In this document: positions 48,503 to 56,992 of the stretch, in pieces
Numbering within the stretch: position 1 is the first letter of the stretch
Layout: each line of letters opens with the position of its first letter
NCBI RefSeq assembly: GCF_017876495.1
Contig: NZ_JAGIOB010000001.1
Location: forward strand, 3,658,001-3,722,000
Direction: 5' to 3'
Origin: Microlunatus capsulatus
Lineage (GTDB): Bacteria; Actinomycetota; Actinomycetes; Propionibacteriales; Propionibacteriaceae
DNA length: 64,000 nt
Program-made: the position numbers and the translations under genes
Notes under the pieces: generated by a model
The model's database searches: none
What the model saw: only the letters and a program-made list of their open reading frames with translations
Told to the model about the DNA's origin: nothing

Positions 48503-49504
48503 ATGACTCCAGGCGCCACCCAGACCTCCACCCAGGCCGACGGCGTCCCCGGCGGCACCGCTGAGAAGCCGACCGAGGTCCCCGCCAAGGGCTGGGTCCA
48601 GATCGCCAAGCGCGGCTGGGCCGAGGCCAAGGCCGACAACGTGCCGCTGCTCGCCGCGGGCATGGCCTACTACGCCTTCCTCGCGATCTTCCCCGCGCTG
48701 ATCGCCGCCGTGCTGCTGTACGCGCTCTTCGCCGACCCGGCCACCATCGCCGAGCAGGTCAACAACCTCGGCTCGGCGCTGCCGGCCGAGATCCGCCAGA
48801 CGATCACCGACCAGATCACCCTGGCCGAGGGCCGGGGCGCGGGCTGGGGTGCCGTCGTCGCCATCGCGCTCGCCCTCTTCAGCGCCTCCGGCGGGGTCGG
48901 CAACATGATGACGGCCATCAACACCGCCTACGACGAGGACGAGACCCGCGGCTTCGTCAAGAAGCGGGCCATCGCCCTCGCGCTGACCCTCGGCGCCATC
49001 GTGTTCCTGCTCGTCGTCGTCGCCCTCGTCGCGGTGCTCCCCGGCGTCCTGCAGGTGCTGGGCACCAGCACGCTGGTGACGGTCGGCATCCAGGTGGTCC
49101 GCTGGGCGCTCATCGTCGTGGTCATCGCCGTCGCCCTCGCCGTGCTGTACCGCGTCGCCCCGGACCGCGACGCCCCGAAGATCCGCTGGACCTCGGTCGG
49201 CGCGATCATCGCCACCGTGCTGTGGATCGTCGCCTCGGTCGGGCTGTCCCTCTACGTCTCCAACTTCGGCAGCTACGCCAAGACCTACGGCGCCCTCGCG
49301 GGCATCGTGATCCTGCTGCTGTGGCTGTTCATCACGTCCTACGCGATCCTGCTCGGCGCCGAGATCAACGCCGAGTCCGAGCAGCAGACCGCGGCCGACA
49401 CCACGAAGGGCCCGGCCCAGCCGATGGGGGAGCGCGACGCCGTCAAGGCCGACACCCAGGCCGGCGACCCGGACCCCGCAGCGAGCTCGGGAGGAGCACG
49501 TTGA
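48503..49504 (+). CDS. YihY/BrkB family inner-membrane protein
   Basis: A 333-residue protein with six membrane helices and the YihY pattern: NVPLLAAGMAYYAFLAIFPALIA near the N-terminus, SASGGVGNMMTAINTAYD, and GSYAKTYGALAGIVILLLWLF toward the end. The family was once called ribonuclease BN in error; its function is an unknown membrane or transport role. A -10-like TACGCT at 48434-48439 gives a leader of about 60 nt, and AGGAAG provides the ribosome binding site. It heads a four-gene cassette with a holin-like protein, DUF3618 and DUF4235. Confidence 0.9.
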   Translation: MTPGATQTSTQADGVPGGTAEKPTEVPAKGWVQIAKRGWAEAKADNVPLLAAGMAYYAFLAIFPALIAAVLLYALFADPATIAEQVNNLGSALPAEIRQTITDQITLAEGRGAGWGAVVAIALALFSASGGVGNMMTAINTAYDEDETRGFVKKRAIALALTLGAIVFLLVVVALVAVLPGVLQVLGTSTLVTVGIQVVRWALIVVVIAVALAVLYRVAPDRDAPKIRWTSVGAIIATVLWIVASVGLSLYVSNFGSYAKTYGALAGIVILLLWLFITSYAILLGAEINAESEQQTAADTTKGPAQPMGERDAVKADTQAGDPDPAASSGGAR

Positions 49505-49536
49505 CCGCTCGTCCCCCCGCACCCCAGGAGCACCGC

Positions 49537-50001
49537 ATGAGCACCACCCCGAACGACCCGACGCCGACCGGCGCCGGGGCCAGCGCGCTGGACACCCCGG
49601 CCGGCGCCGCCGCCCCGGCCGACCGCTCCGTCGGCGAGCTCGTCAGCTCGCTGTCCACCGACCTCAGCCGGCTCGTCCGCGACGAGATGCGCCTCGCGCA
49701 GGCCGAGGTCACCACCAAGGCCAAGAAGGCCGGCATCGGCGTGGGTGCCTTCGGCGCCGCCGGCGTGCTGGCCCTGTACGCCGTCGGCGTGCTGCTGGCC
49801 GCCGCCGTCCTCGGGCTGAGCACGGTCCTGCCGGGCTGGCTCGCGGCGCTGATCGTGGGCGTCGTCGTGCTGCTCGTGGCCGGCGTCGCGGCCCTGGTGG
49901 GCCGCAAGAAGGTCCAGGAGGCGGCGCCGCCGGTGCCGACCCGGGCGGTCGAGAGCGTCAAGACCGACGTGCAGGAGATCAAGGAGAGCGTGAAGCGATG
50001 A
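49537..50001 (+). CDS. Actinobacterial holin-X / phage holin superfamily III-like membrane protein
   Basis: A 154-residue protein with two membrane helices (about 75-98 and 102-125) preceded by the family-typical SVGELVSSLSTDLSRLVRDEMRLAQAEV. Despite the name it is a chromosomal membrane protein unrelated to lysis, usually found with DUF3618 and YihY genes as here. CAGGAG precedes the ATG, and the stop overlaps the next ATG (ATGA). Confidence 0.85.
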   Translation: MSTTPNDPTPTGAGASALDTPAGAAAPADRSVGELVSSLSTDLSRLVRDEMRLAQAEVTTKAKKAGIGVGAFGAAGVLALYAVGVLLAAAVLGLSTVLPGWLAALIVGVVVLLVAGVAALVGRKKVQEAAPPVPTRAVESVKTDVQEIKESVKR

Positions 50002-50324
50002 GCGAGCCCACCCAGACCGGACCCGGTCCCGACGCCACCCCCGAGGAGATCGAGGCCGACATCGCCGCGACCCGCGCCCGGCTCGCCGACAACGTCGACG
50101 CCCTGGCCGACAAGGTCGACGTCAAGGGCCGCGCCCAGGACAAGGTCGAGGACGTCAAGGTCGCCGCCCAGGCGCGCGCCGAGGAGGGCCGGGAGAAGGT
50201 CGCCGCCGGCACCCGCGAGGTCACCGAGCGCTACCAGGGCCTGCCCCGGCCCGCCCAGATCGCCCTCGCGGTCGCCCCGGTCGTCCTGCTGGTCGTCCTG
50301 GTCGTCCGTAAGATCCGTTCCTGA
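49998..50324 (+). CDS. DUF3618 membrane protein
   Basis: A 108-residue protein: the DUF3618 motif TPEEIEADIAATRARLADNVDALADKV cut into a charged amphipathic helix, a KVEDVKVAAQARAEE repeat helix like those of stress-related LEA proteins, and one C-terminal membrane helix (ALAVAPVVLLVVLVV). It probably lies along the inner face of the membrane with its partner holin-like protein. Its ATG overlaps the previous stop. Confidence 0.88.
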   Translation: MSEPTQTGPGPDATPEEIEADIAATRARLADNVDALADKVDVKGRAQDKVEDVKVAAQARAEEGREKVAAGTREVTERYQGLPRPAQIALAVAPVVLLVVLVVRKIRS

Positions 50325-50352
50325 CCCGCCCCGCGACCATCGGAGACAACTG

Positions 50353-50628
50353 ATGCCCTCCAAGTCCGCCCAGCTCGCCTACCGCCCGGTGGGGCTGCTG
50401 GCCAGCCTCGCCGCCGGCTCCCTCGCCGGCGCGATCTTCAAGCAGATCTGGAAGCGGGTGGCGCACGAGGACGACGCGCCCGACGCCCTCCAGTCGGAGT
50501 ACACCTTCGGCAAGGTGCTGCTGGCCGCCGCCATCCAGGGCGCCATCTTCGCCGTCGTCAAGGCCGCCATCGACCGCGGCGGCGCCCGCGGGTTCGAGAA
50601 GCTGACGGGATCCTGGCCCGGGAACTGA
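50353..50628 (+). CDS. DUF4235 membrane protein
   Basis: A 91-residue protein with two membrane helices (RPVGLLASLAAGSLAGAIF and KVLLAAAIQGAIFAVVKAA) separated by a charged loop containing the conserved IWKRVAHEDDAPDA. It is a regular fourth member of the YihY-holin-DUF3618 cassette in actinobacteria. The function is unknown. GGAG lies upstream of the ATG. Confidence 0.87.
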   Translation: MPSKSAQLAYRPVGLLASLAAGSLAGAIFKQIWKRVAHEDDAPDALQSEYTFGKVLLAAAIQGAIFAVVKAAIDRGGARGFEKLTGSWPGN

Positions 50629-50748
50629 GTCTTCGTCCTCGCTCCGCTCGGACGTGGTCCGCGCTCCCGTCCGCCGGCTCCTCCTCGCTCCGGCGGCGCG
50701 CGGAGCGGTGGTGGTCGGGACCGCACCTGGTGCCCTGCCCCTGACGTG

Positions 50749-50787
50749 ACGACACCCCGTCGCAGCGCTGCTGCGGCGGGGTGTCGT
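50749..50787. terminator. Bidirectional terminator between DUF4235 and cphA
   Basis: ACGACACCCCGTCGCAGC (50749-50766) pairs with GCTGCGGCGGGGTGTCGT (50770-50787), 18 bp including one G-T pair, with a three-base loop. It lies 120 bp after DUF4235 and 10 bp after the cphA stop. The 120-bp stretch before it also holds a CCGCCGG/CCGGCGG hairpin and no gene. Confidence 0.88.
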
Positions 50788-50797
50788 GCGTCTGCGG

Positions 50798-53635
50798 TCA
50801 GGGGAGGGTGAGCGTCTCCTCGGGCTCGACCGTGGTGGCGGCCGGGGAGAAGTCCGGGTCGCCGACCCGGGCGACGCCGGAGGCGGGCTCGCCGTCGCCC
50901 CGGGCGCCGGGCTGGGCCTGGCGGCCGTAGGACTCCAGCTCGGCCATCACCACGGCGTGCTGGTCGACGCAGATGACGATCAGGTCGCCGGGGTTGGAGC
51001 GGGCGATGGCGTGCCGGGTGGCCTCGATCTCGTCCAGCACCGTCTCCAGCTGCCGGCAGCGGGCGCCGGCGTCCATGGCCGTGCGCACGCCCTCGGCCAC
51101 CAGCGCGGCCACCTCGCCGCGGGCGCGGCCCCGCAGCTGGGCGTCCTCGCGGACCACGACGACGTCGAAGTGCCGGGCGGCGATGGCGCCGAGCTCGCGC
51201 ATGTCGTCGTCGCGGCGGTCGCCGGCGGTGGCGATGACGCCGATCCGCTGGACCTTGCCGAGGTCGCTGGCGCCGGCCAGCTGGTCGGCGGTCTTGTCGA
51301 CGAAGTCCCCGAGCATGGTCATGCCCGGCGCGTTGTGGCAGTAGTCGACGATCACCGTGCGGCCCTCCACCGGCACCTCGTTGAGGCGGCCCGGGGAGAG
51401 GTAGTAGTTCGTCGAGAACGAGCGCAGGCCCTGGCGGATGTCGTGCAGCGACGCGCCGGCGGCGAAGGCCGCGGCGGCCGCGGCCATGGCGTTCTGGACG
51501 TTCATGGTGGCCCGGCCCCCGAACGTCGAGGGCAGCAGGTGCGTCCAGGCCAGCTGCATGGCCCGGCGCCCCTCCTTGACCACGATCATGTCGCCGAGGT
51601 CGCTGTGCTCGAGGACGACGGCGCGGCCGCCGCGGCGGCACTGGTCGTCGACCGACTCGCGGATCTCGCTGCCCGGCTCGGCCATGGTGAACCACACCAC
51701 CCGGCCCGAGCACTTGCGGCGCATCGCCCGGACCAGCGGGTCGTCGGCGTTGAGGACCGCGAAACCGCTGCGGGGCACCGCCTCCACGACGACGGCCTTG
51801 ACGTCGGCCAGCTGCTCGACCGTGTCGATGCCGCGCAGGCCCAGGTGGTCCGGCTGCACGTTGAGGACGACGCCGACGTCGTTGCGCTCGTAGCCCAGGC
51901 CCTCGCGCAGGATGCCGCCGCGGGCGACCTCGAAGACGGCGAAGTCCACGCGGGGGTTCTGCAGCACCATCTTGGCCGAGCGCGGCCCCGAGGCGTCGGC
52001 CCGGATGATCAGCCGCTCGTCGACGACGACGCCGTCGGTCGAGGTCATCCCGACCTTCTTGCCGATGCCCTTGAAGATGTGCGCGATCATCCGCGAGGTC
52101 GTCGTCTTGCCGTTCGTGCCGGTCACCGCGACGATCGGGATGCGGCTGGGGGTGCCCGGCGGGAAGAGCATGTCGACGACGGGCTTGGCCACGTACTGCG
52201 GGTCGCCCACGGTCGGGTGGGTGTGCATGCGGAAGCCCGGGGCGGCGTTGACCTCGCAGATCGCCCCGCCGGTCTCGCGGACCGGCTGGGTGATGTCGGG
52301 GGCGATGAAGTCGATGCCGGCGATGTCCAGGCCGACGACGCGGGCGGCCTCCTCGGCGATCTCGATGTTCTCCGGGTGCGCCTCGAAGGTGCGGTCGATG
52401 GAGATCCCGCCGGTCGACATGTTGCCGGTCAGCGTCAGCTTGACGGTGGTCCCGGCGGGCGGCACGTCGTCCATCGCCAGGCCCTGCTCGGTCACCAGCG
52501 CCACCGCGGCGTCGTCGACCTTGATCCGGGTCAGCACCTTCTCGTGGCCGACGCCGCGGCGCGGGTCGGCGTTCGTCCGCTCGACGAGCTCGGCCACCGT
52601 GGCCGTGCCGTCGCCGACGACGTGCGCCGGCACCCGCTCGGCGATGGCCGCGATGCGGCCGCCGATGACCAGGCAGCGGTAGTCCCGCCCGGTGATGTAG
52701 CTCTCGACGATCACCCAACCGCCGCGCGACTCCTCCTTCGCCGTGGGGAAGGCGGCGCGGACGGCGTCGGCGTCGGCCAGGTCCAGCATCACGCCGCGGC
52801 CGTGGTTGCCGTCCAGCGGCTTGAGGACGACGGGGTAGCCCGTCCGCTCGGCCAGCCGGACCGCCTCGTCGACGGTGCGCACCGACTGCGAACGGGGGAC
52901 CGGCAGGCCCGCCGAGCCCAGCAGGGTGAGCGTCAGCTCCTTGTTGCCGGCGATGTCGACGGCGATCGAGGAGGTCTTCGACGTCATGGTGGCGCGGATC
53001 CGCTGCTGGTGGACGCCCTGGCCCAGCTGCACCAGCGAGGACGTGTTGAGCCGCAGCCACGGGATGTCCCGGCTCACCGCCTCGTCGACGATCGCCTGGG
53101 TGGAGGGCCCGAAGGCCGTCCGCTCGCCGCGGACGATGAAGTGCTCCAGCTCGGCCTCGAAGTCGAACTCCGGGTCGTGCTCGACGAGGTCGTTGACCAG
53201 CCGGACGGCCAGCTCGCCCGCCGCCAGGCCGACGTTCTCGTCGGCGTAGGCGTAGATGACGTTGTAGCGCCCGCGCTCGCCGCGGACCTGGCGGGTCTTG
53301 CCGCGCCGCATGTCGTGGCCGACCGACTGCTGCAGCTGCAGGGCGACGTGCTCGGCGACGTGGCCGACCCAGGTGCCCTCGTGCAGGCGCTCGACGAAGC
53401 CGCCGCGGCGGCCGCGGCTGCAGCTGTGCGAGGCCAGCCCTGGCAGCCGCTCGACCAGGCCGTCGGCGAAGCCGGGCAGCAGGTTCGTCGGGAAGTCCTC
53501 CAGCACGCCGAGGTCGACGACCAGCTGGATCGCCGGCTCGTAGTGCCAGACGTTGGGGCCGCGGTAGACGCGGCTGGACAGGATCCGCAGGTCCGGACGC
53601 GGGGACGGGCTGGTGGGCCCGGGCTCGGACGTCAC
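50798..53635 (-). CDS. cphA: Cyanophycin synthetase
   Basis: A 945-residue three-part enzyme of CphA1 type, slightly longer than cyanobacterial forms. The N-domain (about 1-215) has SSRVYRGPNVWHYEPA. The ATP-grasp domain (about 218-486) has YPVVLKPLDGNHGRGV and AICEVNAAPGFRMH. The Mur-ligase domain has P-loop TGTNGKTTTSRM at 505-516, FEVARGGILREGLG, VLNVQPDHLGLRGIDT and YCHNAPGM. It polymerises aspartate and arginine into cyanophycin using ATP, a cytoplasmic nitrogen store. The GTG at 53635 is chosen for its AGGAG seven bases upstream. Upstream on the same strand lies the degrading enzyme CphB. Confidence 0.95.
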   Translation of the reverse strand: MTSEPGPTSPSPRPDLRILSSRVYRGPNVWHYEPAIQLVVDLGVLEDFPTNLLPGFADGLVERLPGLASHSCSRGRRGGFVERLHEGTWVGHVAEHVALQLQQSVGHDMRRGKTRQVRGERGRYNVIYAYADENVGLAAGELAVRLVNDLVEHDPEFDFEAELEHFIVRGERTAFGPSTQAIVDEAVSRDIPWLRLNTSSLVQLGQGVHQQRIRATMTSKTSSIAVDIAGNKELTLTLLGSAGLPVPRSQSVRTVDEAVRLAERTGYPVVLKPLDGNHGRGVMLDLADADAVRAAFPTAKEESRGGWVIVESYITGRDYRCLVIGGRIAAIAERVPAHVVGDGTATVAELVERTNADPRRGVGHEKVLTRIKVDDAAVALVTEQGLAMDDVPPAGTTVKLTLTGNMSTGGISIDRTFEAHPENIEIAEEAARVVGLDIAGIDFIAPDITQPVRETGGAICEVNAAPGFRMHTHPTVGDPQYVAKPVVDMLFPPGTPSRIPIVAVTGTNGKTTTSRMIAHIFKGIGKKVGMTSTDGVVVDERLIIRADASGPRSAKMVLQNPRVDFAVFEVARGGILREGLGYERNDVGVVLNVQPDHLGLRGIDTVEQLADVKAVVVEAVPRSGFAVLNADDPLVRAMRRKCSGRVVWFTMAEPGSEIRESVDDQCRRGGRAVVLEHSDLGDMIVVKEGRRAMQLAWTHLLPSTFGGRATMNVQNAMAAAAAAFAAGASLHDIRQGLRSFSTNYYLSPGRLNEVPVEGRTVIVDYCHNAPGMTMLGDFVDKTADQLAGASDLGKVQRIGVIATAGDRRDDDMRELGAIAARHFDVVVVREDAQLRGRARGEVAALVAEGVRTAMDAGARCRQLETVLDEIEATRHAIARSNPGDLIVICVDQHAVVMAELESYGRQAQPGARGDGEPASGVARVGDPDFSPAATTVEPEETLTLP

Positions 53636-53720
53636 AGGGCAACTCCTCACGAGGTCGGCTGCGCTGATCCTCGCACCTGCCGCCCCCGGGCCGCGCCGCC
53701 GACCGCGGCGGCGGGCGGGG

Positions 53721-54668
53721 CTAGGCCTGCCCGCGCCGCACGTGCCGGCGGTAGTTCGTCGGCGAGACGCCCTCGGCCGCGATCTCGACGGCCAGCTGCC
53801 GCAGGTCCGCCTCGGCGGCCCGCGTCTCCTGCACCTCGACGTCGGCCACGGCGGTGTGGTGGCCGATGAGCGTACGGGTGGTGAGGTCGAAGCTGCTGCC
53901 GGCGGGCAGCACGTGCAGCGCCGCCCCGGAGACGAGCAGCGGGGCCGTCGGCTGCGCGGTGTAGGCGTTGGAGACCAGGTGCCGGCCGTCGACCAGGGTG
54001 ACCGCGCCGCGGCCGACCACCTCCAGCCGGGTGCCGTCGCTGACCACGGCGGCGGTGTCCTCGTCCACGCCGATGCCCAGCAGCGAGGGGGACTGGGCGA
54101 CGAGGCTGAGGAGGCGGCCGTAGCGGTTGCGCTGGGCGAAGTGCTGGTCGACGACGGCCCCGCGGAGCAGCCCGAGGCCCACCGAGAGCTGGCTCATCCG
54201 CTGCCGCGGGGTGGAGCCGGCGCCGCCGAAGGCGATCATGTGCTCGGCCAGGATGCTGGCCCCGGCCGAGGTGCCGCCGACGACCGCGCCCCGCTGGTGC
54301 GCCGCCACCACCGCGTCGCCGAAGACGGTGCCGGTGATGAAGGCGCTCAGCTTCAGCTGGTTGCCGCCGGTCATGAAGACGCCCGTGACGTCGGCCAGCG
54401 GGGCGGCGACGGCGGGGTCCTGGGCCTCGGCCCGGCTCTCGGGGCGCAGCGCCACCACCTCGCCGGCGCCGAGCGAGGCGAACACGGCGCGGTACACCTC
54501 GATCACCTCGGGGCCCAGCGAGGAGGCGGTGGGGACGACGGCGATCCGGGCGTCGGCCCCGCCGGCCGCGGCCACGAAGGCGCGGAGGACCGTGCGGCGG
54601 CGCAGCTTCGCCTCGGCGCCGCCGATCGCGAAGAGGGTGCCGACGGAGGTGGGGGACGGGTCCGGCAT
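53721..54668 (-). CDS. cphB: Cyanophycinase (serine-type exopeptidase)
   Basis: A 315-residue S51-family peptidase with GTLFAIGGAEAKL, VFMTGGNQLKLS, the nucleophile in GGTSAGAS, VDQHFAQRNRYGRLL and IGVDEDTAAVV, all typical of CphB. It degrades cyanophycin to beta-Asp-Arg dipeptides. At 315 residues it is longer than the roughly 270-residue cyanobacterial enzyme, with an added C-terminal segment ending in Arg-rich YRRHVRRGQA. TAGCCT is six bases before the ATG (leaderless). It is followed 85 bp later by cphA on the same strand, so synthesis and breakdown may share a transcript. Confidence 0.93.
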   Translation of the reverse strand: MPDPSPTSVGTLFAIGGAEAKLRRRTVLRAFVAAAGGADARIAVVPTASSLGPEVIEVYRAVFASLGAGEVVALRPESRAEAQDPAVAAPLADVTGVFMTGGNQLKLSAFITGTVFGDAVVAAHQRGAVVGGTSAGASILAEHMIAFGGAGSTPRQRMSQLSVGLGLLRGAVVDQHFAQRNRYGRLLSLVAQSPSLLGIGVDEDTAAVVSDGTRLEVVGRGAVTLVDGRHLVSNAYTAQPTAPLLVSGAALHVLPAGSSFDLTTRTLIGHHTAVADVEVQETRAAEADLRQLAVEIAAEGVSPTNYRRHVRRGQA

Positions 54669-54770
54669 GGGCCCCAGGCTACGGGGCGCCGACGCCCCGG
54701 CCGGGGCGGCCACGGCGGGCGGACGGCCGTCGGGAGACCGGCGGCCGCTCCGCCGGCGGGCAGGTCGTGG

Positions 54771-55481
54771 TCAGCGCTGCATCCAGGTGACCGCGGAGCA
54801 GAGGGCGTCGGCGGCCGCGCGGCGCAGGCGGCGCAGCTCCCGGGCGCGGACCTCGGCCTCGTGCACGCTGATCGCCCCGCCGTCGTCGGCCAGGGCCACG
54901 TCGCAGGCCACGAGCAGCCGGGCGGCGCGGTCGGCGGCCAGCCGCTGCCGGGGGCTGTAGCCGGGCGCCAGCACCGCGCCGGTGTCCTCGGGCCGGCTGC
55001 CGCCCGCCACGCCCAGCCGGGTCAGCGTCTCGGCCGCGCTCAGCACGGTCTCGCCGAGGGCCCGCTCGGCGTCGTAGGAGCTGGGCGGGGACGCCGGCCG
55101 CTCGGCCCGGTGGACGCGCCACTGCACGCCGCGCCCGACGACGTGGGGGACCAGGGCCAGCCCGCCGCCCGCGGCGACGACGGCCTCGCCGGCCTCGACC
55201 GCCGCCAGGTTCAGCGGCGCCGGGCCGCGCAGCGGGGTCAGCGCGCCGGGCACGGGGAGGGCGAGCACCCAGTGCTCCGGCTCGCGCGCGGCGAGGGCGG
55301 GCAGAGCGGCCGACAGCGGGGTGGCGGCGAGCGGGTCGAGGCCCAGCAGGTCGTCGGGGTCGACGACGTGGTGGGCGACGTCACCGGCCACCACGGCGGC
55401 GACGGCCTCGGGCACGCCGACCTGGAAGCGGAGGACGGCGTTGAGGTTGGCCGTCAGCCGCAGCGAGGGGAGCGACTGCAC
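54771..55481 (-). CDS. Conserved hypothetical protein beside the cyanophycin genes
   Basis: A 236-residue soluble protein, Ala/Leu/Arg-rich, with no motif I can name. The first half (LRLTANLNAVLRFQVGVPEAV, EHWVLALPVPGALTPLRGPAPLN) looks like an alpha/beta domain and the end is helical (EVRARELRRLRRAAADALC). The GTG start is six bases after TACGGT, a leaderless start. It lies 102 bp upstream of cphB on the same strand. A link with cyanophycin metabolism rests only on position. Confidence 0.65.
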   Translation of the reverse strand: MQSLPSLRLTANLNAVLRFQVGVPEAVAAVVAGDVAHHVVDPDDLLGLDPLAATPLSAALPALAAREPEHWVLALPVPGALTPLRGPAPLNLAAVEAGEAVVAAGGGLALVPHVVGRGVQWRVHRAERPASPPSSYDAERALGETVLSAAETLTRLGVAGGSRPEDTGAVLAPGYSPRQRLAADRAARLLVACDVALADDGGAISVHEAEVRARELRRLRRAAADALCSAVTWMQR

Positions 55482-55578
55482 CGGACCACCGTACGTGCGG
55501 CCCCGGCGCGCCGGGGTCCGCACCGGCGCGGGCGGACGGCGCTCCGCCCCCGCGGCGGCGTTCGCTAGGTTGGTCGTC

Positions 55579-56361
55579 ATGTCAGCAGTCGTGGACCTCG
55601 CCGGCGTCAGCATCGTCCGCGGGGGCGCGACGCTGCTGGACGACGTGGACTGGACCGTGGACGAGGCCGACCGCTGGGTGGTCATCGGTCCCAACGGGGC
55701 CGGCAAGACGACGTTGCTCCAGGTGCTCGCCGCCCAGATCCACCCCTCCAGCGGCGTCGCCGGGCTGCTCGGGGAGGTGCTGGGCACCGTCGACGTCTTC
55801 GAGCTGCGGCCGCGCATCGGGATCACCTCGGCCGTCCTGGCCGAGCGGGTGCCGCGCGGGGAGCGGGTGCACGACGTCGTCGTCTCGGCCTCCTACGCCG
55901 TGGTGGGCCGCTGGCGCGAGGAGTACGACGCCCTCGACCACGAGCGCGCCGACGAGCTGCTGGCCTCCCTGCACATCGACCAGCTCGCCGACCGCACCTT
56001 CGGCACCCTCAGCGAGGGCGAGCGCAAGCGCGTCCAGATCGCCCGCGCGCTGATGACCGACCCCGAGCTGCTGCTGCTCGACGAGCCGGCCGCCGGGCTG
56101 GACCTCACCGGCCGGGAGTCGCTGGTGCGCACGCTCAGCGAGCTGGCCACCGACCCGCACGCGCCCGCCTCGGTGCTGGTCACCCACCACGTCGAGGAGA
56201 TCCCCGTCGGCATCACCCACGCACTGCTCCTGAAGCACGGGCGGGTGGTCGCCGCGGGCCCGCTGCGCGAGACGCTGACCGCGGAGAACCTCACCGCGAC
56301 GTTCGACCTGCCGCTGGCCCTCACCGAGACCGACGGACGCTGGGCCGCCCGTGCCGTCTAG
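55579..56361 (+). CDS. ABC transporter ATP-binding protein
   Basis: A 260-residue ATPase: Walker A GPNGAGKTTLLQVL, a Q-loop region within RIGITSAVLAERV, signature LSEGERKRVQIARAL, Walker B LLLLDEPAAGLD and VTHHVEEIP. The LSEGE form of the signature is that of ModF/YlmA-type soluble ABC ATPases. No permease gene is adjacent, so it may act on a distantly encoded permease or alone. TAGGTT (55566-55571) is seven bases before the ATG. Confidence 0.9.
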   Translation: MSAVVDLAGVSIVRGGATLLDDVDWTVDEADRWVVIGPNGAGKTTLLQVLAAQIHPSSGVAGLLGEVLGTVDVFELRPRIGITSAVLAERVPRGERVHDVVVSASYAVVGRWREEYDALDHERADELLASLHIDQLADRTFGTLSEGERKRVQIARALMTDPELLLLDEPAAGLDLTGRESLVRTLSELATDPHAPASVLVTHHVEEIPVGITHALLLKHGRVVAAGPLRETLTAENLTATFDLPLALTETDGRWAARAV

Positions 56362-56460
56362 CAGGGGCGGGTCCCGCGCCGGGTCCGGTCCGGGCCTTCG
56401 GCGGTCTGGCAGCATGGGGGCAGGCCCGCCGCCGGTCGACCCGACCGCGGGAGGCGCACC

Positions 56461-56937
56461 GTGGAGGTGAACTTGACCGACTGGCTGGGTGACCACGCCT
56501 GGGCGATCTGGCTGAGCCTCGCGTTCCTGCTGGCCGTGGCCGAGATCGTCTCGCTGGACCTCGTGCTGATCATGCTCGCGGTCGGCGCCCTCGCGGGCGC
56601 CGGCGTCGCGGTGGCCGCGCCCGACCTCTGGTGGCTGCAGGTCCTCGTCGCCTCCGGCGTCAGCGTGGGGATGCTGGCGCTGCTGCGCCCGACCCTCATC
56701 GACCGGGTCCGGAGCATGCCCGGCTACCGCTCCTCGACGGCCAAGATGGTCGGCAGCTCCGGCGTCGCCGTGTCCCAGATCGACCGCGCGGGCGGGGAGA
56801 TCAAGGTGGACGGGCAGAGCTGGTCGGCCCGCCCCTACGCCTCCGACCTCGTCATCGACGCGGGCACCGAGATCGAGGTCTACGAGATCGACGGGGCCAT
56901 CGCCGTCGTCTACCCCAAGTACGACGCCCTGCCCTGA
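56461..56937 (+). CDS. NfeD-like membrane protein
   Basis: A 158-residue short NfeD: two or three membrane helices (about 15-80, WLSLAFLLAVAEIVSLDLVLIM cut by a turn) and a C-terminal OB-fold domain (about 95-155, SSGVAVSQIDRAGGEIKVDG, DLVIDAGTEIEVYEIDG). NfeD proteins pair with SPFH proteins, and the next gene encodes one. GGGAGG precedes the GTG at 56461; a GTG at 56467 is possible. Confidence 0.9.
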   Translation: MEVNLTDWLGDHAWAIWLSLAFLLAVAEIVSLDLVLIMLAVGALAGAGVAVAAPDLWWLQVLVASGVSVGMLALLRPTLIDRVRSMPGYRSSTAKMVGSSGVAVSQIDRAGGEIKVDGQSWSARPYASDLVIDAGTEIEVYEIDGAIAVVYPKYDALP

Positions 56938-56992
56938 GCGCGGGGCAGACTGGAGGTCCACCCGGCTGCGGGTGGGCTAGGAGGACAGACCC

